Assembly: GCF_021018805.1 (NCBI RefSeq)
Contig: NC_086248.1
Location: 93,331,239-93,395,238 of the forward strand
Length of the DNA: 64,000 nt
Direction of reading: 5' to 3'
Origin: Prinia subflava
Lineage: Eukaryota; Chordata; Aves; Passeriformes; Cisticolidae
Part shown: positions 57,401-64,000 of the stretch, piece by piece
How the letters are laid out: every line of letters begins with the position of its first letter
Position numbering within the stretch: position 1 is the first letter of the stretch
The notes under the pieces: generated by a model
The model's input: only the letters and a program-made list of their open reading frames with translations
Told to the model about the DNA's origin: nothing
Database searches by the model: none
Program-made: the position numbers and the translations under genes

Positions 57401-60400
57401 TTTTCTGCTTTTCTCTTATTTTCTCTTTTCTTTCATAATTATTTCTTTAAAATTCATCAAACATGACCAAATGGCACCTTCTCAAAAATGTATTTCCATC
57501 TGTATTTGTCTAATTTCTACTAAGAAATAATGAAACCCAAAAAAAGATTTCTTTTTCTGCATGACTAAATAAATCAAATAAACCAAAATATCAATGACAT
57601 GACATTCCAGTATAGGCACCACAGAGGACGATGTCAACATGTTTTCCTAATATTAATATTTTATCTCTAACAACACTCACAAGACCTACTGTATAATAAA
57701 CCACAGTTTTTCACCTTATTTTTCCCCCCATATTTTTCCACTTTAAACCATATTTATTGTTCCTCACAGTTAGAAAGTAAGGTAGAAGGAAAGAAGCAGC
57801 TCTTTTTTATAAACTAGATAGATGATGGGACAGTTTCCCATAAACCTTGGGTTTAGTCAGTTCAAAGCTGACATCAACTACTTATCCCAGATGGTACTTG
57901 TTGCCTTCAATAATCATGTTGAATGTGAACAACTAGACTAAGTTCCTCTTCAAAATAGGGCAGCCGACATCTGAAGGGGAAAAAAAAGTATTTGAGACAC
58001 AGTAGAGCATAACATAAGATACTTGAATCACAACAAAAACCAGTTATGTGTCATCCTTGGACAAATGTGTACATCTTGTATGTCCTGATCTTCAGCTGAG
58101 TGGGGCGTGCCTTGTGGAGAGCTGGTGCAAGTGAGAGAGGAGAGACCAGCTTCATCAGCAAAGACTTCATGGTATGTAAAATGCAGCACGATGTTAAAGC
58201 AATGCCAAACCCTACAGAACTGAGCTGGGAGATTTGTGTGCCGTTCCAAACTCACACACCACGTAATGTGGAATCTGAATAAACACATCAAGGTTGTGCA
58301 GAACTTCCAATCTGTCTTGGTCACAAGGGGAATAGGAATGAATCATCTTTCAGGTGGAGCTTTATAATCTGGGGTACAAACATGTCTTCAGGGAAGGTAA
58401 AAAGCTAGGAAAGTCAAATACACGAAGCCTGGTTGGAGTTTGTGCCTCTTCATTACTACTGGTGCACTCATCCAGCTGAACTCCGAGATTATGTTTAACG
58501 TAAGTACCACATGCAGTGCTCCTGATGAGCAATGACTTTCCATCCACTATTTGTTAACATTTAGGAGTGGGGTTTCTCTCATGGATTTATTCCATAGTGT
58601 CTGTAGACATGGCAAGAGAAAAAAAACAAAAAACCAACCACTGCTGCTGTCAAACAGCAGCTAGAGCCTAAGGGCTCAAACCTGCAAATGGTAGGGGGTA
58701 CATCCTTAATACGGAGCATTAGGGGGTTAATGTTATATTTTTTCCTAATGCCATAAACCGTATTTTCCATCATTTGATATTTTGGCTGATGGCCAGAATC
58801 AGAACAAACAAAATCTGGACAGCCACATCAGTCTTCTTAGTCTTTTTCTTTTTTTTCTTCCCATAATAATGTCCAGAGTGGTAGGAGCTTTATAAACCAA
58901 TGCAATTAAACCATGAATGCTTTTGTTATCCATAAAAATAGGTAATTGATGTCCATGAACTTCTCAACTCAAAGTATCTTAAGACACTCAGGTTTACTTT
59001 GTTGCAGAAAGAATGTGCTTTTGTCATGACCAAATATCTTGTCTTCTGGTTTCACCTGAAGCTTTGTTTTCCAACAATTCATTCACATTTTTGACTTCAA
59101 ATATGTATGCCATGAGATGCCTTCTTCATCTCCTTCCAAATAACATCATGTATGATAATGTCAGGAAAAGCAGCTCTGAACACGGTAAAATCTTTTCCAT
59201 CTGATCTTAAAATCACCTGGGTGCAGTATCCCAAAATTTCTCTTTTCTGTAAAATTTGAAAAAGAGACTTTGGCTGTAGTTTTGGTGAATGGAAGATAGA
59301 GAAGAGAGACTTCTTGGTTTTCCCCTTTGAAAGCAATTATTTTCATTTTTTTGCCTTTGCACAGCTCAACAGCTGTAACAAGGAAAGAGAAAGGTAAAGA
59401 GAAAAAAAGAGTTTGAAGGAAATCTTTAAGGAGACTTGTACAAGGACAGTCTGAATCTTAACACAGATTGCAGGTGAACTCCCACATCAGTTTCCTTGGA
59501 AATGCCACTGACTGTCAGTTGTGCTCCATAAAATTAGGACTTTGCAGTTATATATTACTTCTCATCATAGGATCTCACATCATGTTACAAACATCAATTA
59601 ATTAAGTCTCAGGATATCCCCCCGTGTTGTTCCTGTGTGAAGCTTAAGGAAACTATAGTTATTGGTTTAGATCCCATTTTACACAGGTACAATAGATGTG
59701 TCACATTATTGTTAAATGCAAGCTTAGTTTATTCCCTTTTCTCAATAATTCTGAGTCCTTGTCTCTCTCACCCAACTCGTGCAAAAAAGAGCAGTTCTAA
59801 CTGCTGCTAAGTAGAGGAAGATAGCACAGCCTCCAGGCAATTCACAGCTCTAAATCCCTGCTTTCTGCCAACACAATGGGAAATAAAAGCAGCATTTTAA
59901 AGGAGACTAAAAGGCTTTTACTTCCTATTTTTTATTCCTTTTTCTCTGCCCTGTACTGAACAGTCCTAGCTCTTCATTCAAACTTTGCCTGCTCTGCATG
60001 TAATCACTTCTGAGAGACATTAAGAGGTAAGCAAAAACAATTTACTCTGAGATACATTATAAAGGCCAAAGTTTAGTCTGAGTATGTGACTGAACTTAAA
60101 ATGTCACCTTTAAAATGAACTGGGTATTTTAAAAAATGAAGGGCCCAAAAGTACAAACTCCAATCTCTCAAAAGGCTTTTTTTCCTCACCAGATTTTCCA
60201 TTCCTTTCCTCAGTGCTTTACATTTCCCACATGAAGATACCTGCTTTCCAAGCAGAGACTGGCTGAAAGTAAAGGCAAGTGTGCAGCTAGCCAAGCCACT
60301 TGGGAAAGGTGCAGCCCAATTATGACAGTGTAAGCCAGGAAAAAGAGATTTGTTCTGCACCTTTTTGTACAGAGCAGGCACCATCAGCAGAAGGCCAGAA

Positions 60401-63400
60401 GCACACAGTGTTTATGCAGGGAGGGATGACTTCTCTCTTTTCTGTGCCTGGAGGGAAGTTCAACCTATTTTCTGAATATTAGCAGGGGATATTGATCAGA
60501 CACCCATTTAGGTGTACACTGCAGGGACACACTCCTCAGCAAAGGACAGCTTCCCATCAAAATACTGAGAAGCTGAGCAGAGATCTGACACTTTCCCTCC
60601 AGATCTTTATGGTATGTTCTCCCAGTTTTGGAGTAGGGGATTGCTACAGGGAATCCCTTCCCCTTCTGGTTGTGTGAGCTTATAGAGAGCCTCCGTGAGT
60701 AGGTTGAAAAGCACCCATGCCACATGAAGGTAAAAAGGAACACAAATCTTGTTTTCCCATTGCAGCTGCTATGGACTGCCCTGTTGATGGAAACAACAAG
60801 GTCCCATAAAGAACAAGTTCTATATTTCTGTGTCCCTTAGCAGCTGTATCTCACCGTATGAAGGCTCAGAATCAACTCCTCACTGAGGAAAGGCTTGAAA
60901 AGAGGACGAGAAAAAAGAGTGGTAATGGAGTTTGGTAGAGTAACTGGCAGAGAATCTGCCTTCAGGTTTAAAATCTTGAAACCAAGTAAATCCAAACCAT
61001 GAACGTTGATGGATGAATATCCAGATCCTCCTAGCACCACATGGGTACAATTCCCTCTACTTTAAGCCTACAGGGTACCCTGTTGGAAAGCAACTCACCT
61101 TGACACAGCATATGAAGCTGTGTCTGCAGACTGCCCATTCCCATTTTCTGTGCTGTCAGGTGAACACTGAGTTCATATACATACACAGAAAAGCAGACAG
61201 CTATGTCTGCTGCATGGGAACAAGGAAAGCAGCTAGCTAAGCTTCACTTTGAAATGTTAGTGCCTAAACAAAACAGAGATTTTCATTGTGTCCTTTCATT
61301 AGCCCCTCCTAGTGTGGGTTTGGCTTCTCAGTGCAAAGTTCCTGCCAAAAGAAAAGAGTCTGAGCTACTTGTGACTTTCACTAACCAGATGAATTAGTTA
61401 GGGAAGAGATGAAATAGGTAAATACTGAAATATTACTTGAAAACTGAAGCATAACAAGTTTGGTTTGGATTGTGTATTTTCCTTGGATATTTAAGTTACT
61501 TGGGGAATTAAAATAGATCACGTAAGCTTAGTAAATAACATATTGTGCTGATTTCTGAATTGAAAATGTCTTTATAGCCCATTATCGACTCCAGCATATT
61601 AAGTTGTAAATCCACTAAATTCACTGTCTCATCTATTGATTAGCTGCATGTATGCATGTTATAAATGAGCAATCCAAAGAGAAATTACTACAATTTAGTC
61701 ATTTTGGGACAGACTTGCAAATGTATTTAAGTGCCCAAATATGAGGATAGGCACTATGGGAAAAAAGAGTCAGAATGTTCTCCTACATTCTAATCCAAAC
61801 ATTGCGCAGCTACTGTCCTCAATTCCTCCCTACACCCTGCAGAGAGGGAAGGAGGTCTCTACAAAGGAAAAATCTGGTGTTTAAGCTTAACCTCTGTCTT
61901 GAATGGCCTGTCAGGGAAGCCACACTGTCTCTCATGACAGACTAGACAGACTAGCCTACATGTGCCATCCAAAGTAATTATATAGAATTCATAGCTATTA
62001 TTTTTTTTTCTTAAATTCACTTAAGACTCAAAGAGAAATAAAGGCAGTAACAACATTTTTGATCAGCACACAGCAACAGACCATACAGGCCTGCTCCTTC
62101 TTGTTTCTTAAAATAAAACATGAAGCCATTCATAGCTTCAGAAGTTGAACAGCAGCAGTTTCAAAAGACTTCTAAATCAATGTAAGCTTCCATTTGCCTT
62201 TTCAAGGATGCTGGATCAGGGTCCTCATAAGCAGAAGAACAAAACTACAGGGTGAACGTAGAGGGCACCCAATCAGAACAGGGATTTGCTTTAGTTAATC
62301 TGAAGCAAATATCTATTTAGTTCATAATGAAGCAAATGTCCCCCTGGTTTCCATGCAGAGGCCAGCATGTTGGATATGATATTCAGTCTGAGATCATGTT
62401 ACTCAAGTGTGGTCCAAAACTTCCATTAATAACATCAAGCCAAATATCAATACAGGGGTTTGTTAACAAAGCAAGTCAAGTTGTTGTGGTGCTTCTGTGC
62501 AGGACCAGAAAGAGAAAAACTGCAGTATGATAAAGACCTATTGCAAATTTTTGTCTCAAAAATATCTTATTTTAAAAGCCACATGTTCTCAACTCTGTTA
62601 TTTCTCAAAGGCAGTACTGTATTTGACATCAGGGCAAGTAGAGCTCAAACTATTGTGTTACCTGGTGGAAAAAGGTGATGTTTTCTTTCCTATTTGCTCT
62701 CAGGATCTCTAGTCAGTCTTTTTGGACCTGGACTTTCCAGTAACATTAAGCACAGCACTTAAATATGTCACTGTCTTAAGCTACAACTATAGTATAAATC
62801 TCATGATCTATTGGTACATCATTGGTCTAGCATTTCTAGCACAGACTAGTATGAGAGAAAATCTAAATTATCATCTGTCTTGAACCCCTGAAGAGAAAAC
62901 AATAAAAAATAATTTTATTATACCATAATGACAAGAATAATACTTCATCTGGGAGAAGATGTCTTCTGACTTCTCATTAATTCTTTTTTAAAGCCTGTTG
63001 AAATATAAGAGCTCTGCGAAGTTTCATCCATTCTGTTTGTACAGTGCAAAGTTTTCTTTATAACGAAAATACAGAAAATTTATCACTGCAAGGAGTCCAC
63101 TTCCCTCATCCTCTTGCAATATTAAAGGTGCATTTGCAATTCTGATCTTGTGGGACAATTGTAAACTTGGAGTCTTTTTTTTGCAGCCACTAGTTTAGCA
63201 TCTCCACACTGAATGGAATATTTGCCTCACATTAGGAACTCTGCTCTGGATGGGAAAAAAATAAATTGATGCATTCAAATCTGCAGGAAGTGGACTTCAA
63301 AAAATACTTGGAGCAAAATTCAGAACCAAAACAAGTAATGATTTGTGCTCTGCCCCAGTAGGTTAACTAGATCCTGGGACCTCTGTACATCTTCACATTG

Positions 63401-64000
63401 TGCATATACTATTCCTCAGTGTCCTTTTGGCACACAGACAACACATTCCAGGGGCCTCACTGGATGGATCAAACCCCAGCAGTCACATCATCTCCACCTT
63501 AGGGTGGTGTGGGCACAGGACTGTTTAGAAGACAAACATGCTACCATAAAAGAGGAAGGTGAAATCCAACCATGGATTAGTTCAGAGAAGGCAGCCACAG
63601 CTGCAAAGTCAAAGAGTTGAGGATGTTGGACTGCAGGTCCAGCTGCTGCTCTTGTGCCAGCCATAGGATGCCTTAAGTGAATACCCATGTGGTTGTCTCC
63701 CAAAACTTTGCCTGTGTAGCCACACAGCCCCCTTTAACACAAGACCTTTAAAGGACATTACCTAACTGAAGCAGAGTCCTGCCTGCTGTAAGGACTGTAG
63801 GACCCTCAGAGTATCTGGAAACAGAAACAAGTTCCTAACAAAAATCTGAAAAACACAGAAGTTATTTTCTACTAGACCCTCAGGAGGGAAATTCCTGGTT
63901 CCTATATCATCATAGTCTCTAACTGTGCTCTTAGGAAGGAGGGCTGGTGAAGGGGAAAGAAGGAAGAAGGAACAGTTTGCAGAGTTTGGGTTGTAGGAGC

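Larger units (their letters stand above)
50730..64000. other. Long USH2A intron (13 kb or more)
   Basis: I looked on the minus strand for further FN3 exons (PNG, LxPYTxY and AC..GC signatures next to splice sites) and saw none, so this is read as one intron running off the right edge. It holds the pyrimidine array at 57011-57400 and the possible regulatory patch at 52040-52570. The stretches 51000-52000, 52600-57000 and 57420-64000 show nothing else I can name. Confidence 0.6.

Noticed and set aside
56981..57466. A 161-codon plus-strand open frame made of LLSSP-type repeats
   Set aside because: It is the translation of the TCCTC array. The unit length keeps all frames open. It has no start context or conserved domain.
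50730..64000. Further USH2A exons or another gene in the right-hand 13 kb
   Set aside because: No FN3 or laminin-type motifs next to splice sites were seen, and the ORFs there (for example near 58028-58324 and 60073-60384) lack any recognisable domain. A weak exon could still be missed.

Overview
This window is vertebrate nuclear DNA, almost certainly from a bird. Genes are split into GT-AG introns, the intergenic and intronic DNA is AT-rich, and the only recognisable dispersed repeats are CR1-type LINE 3' ends. No Alu- or B1-like SINEs were seen. It holds the 3' parts of two genes that meet tail to tail: KCTD3 on the plus strand (left) and USH2A, encoding usherin, on the minus strand (right). 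The same neighbour order and orientation is known at human 1q41.

Positions 1-19406 carry 16 coding exons of KCTD3, from late in the BTB domain to the stop codon. All exon phases agree (2328 nt after one leading split base, giving 775 codons plus stop), and every junction is GT-AG. The start codon and first exon(s) lie to the left of the window. KCTD3 pairs an N-terminal BTB/POZ domain with a WD-like propeller and a Ser-rich tail, and is known as an accessory subunit of the HCN3 channel.

Positions 19407-20932 are the tail-to-tail junction, with candidate poly(A) signals for both genes.

Positions 20933-50729 carry the last 11 constitutive-looking coding exons of USH2A. They encode about 1182 residues: a run of fibronectin type III domains, a single transmembrane helix and a short cytoplasmic tail ending in the PDZ-binding motif DTHL. 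Phases agree throughout. A twelfth, easily missed 72-bp cassette exon (25718-25789) sits between the transmembrane exon and the next tail exon. It matches in size and place the alternative cytoplasmic exon known in mammalian Ush2a. Usherin works at stereocilia ankle links in hair cells and at the photoreceptor periciliary membrane, and the PDZ motif docks it to whirlin/harmonin-type scaffolds.

Positions 50730-64000 look like one long USH2A intron. It contains a 390-bp pyrimidine satellite with a nested 15-bp unit (57011-57400) and a patch that may be a conserved regulatory element (around 52040-52570). The large intron at 34666-46850 holds most of the CR1 copies. Two LTR-like stretches (about 24240-24850 and 34850-35420) are proposed at low confidence.
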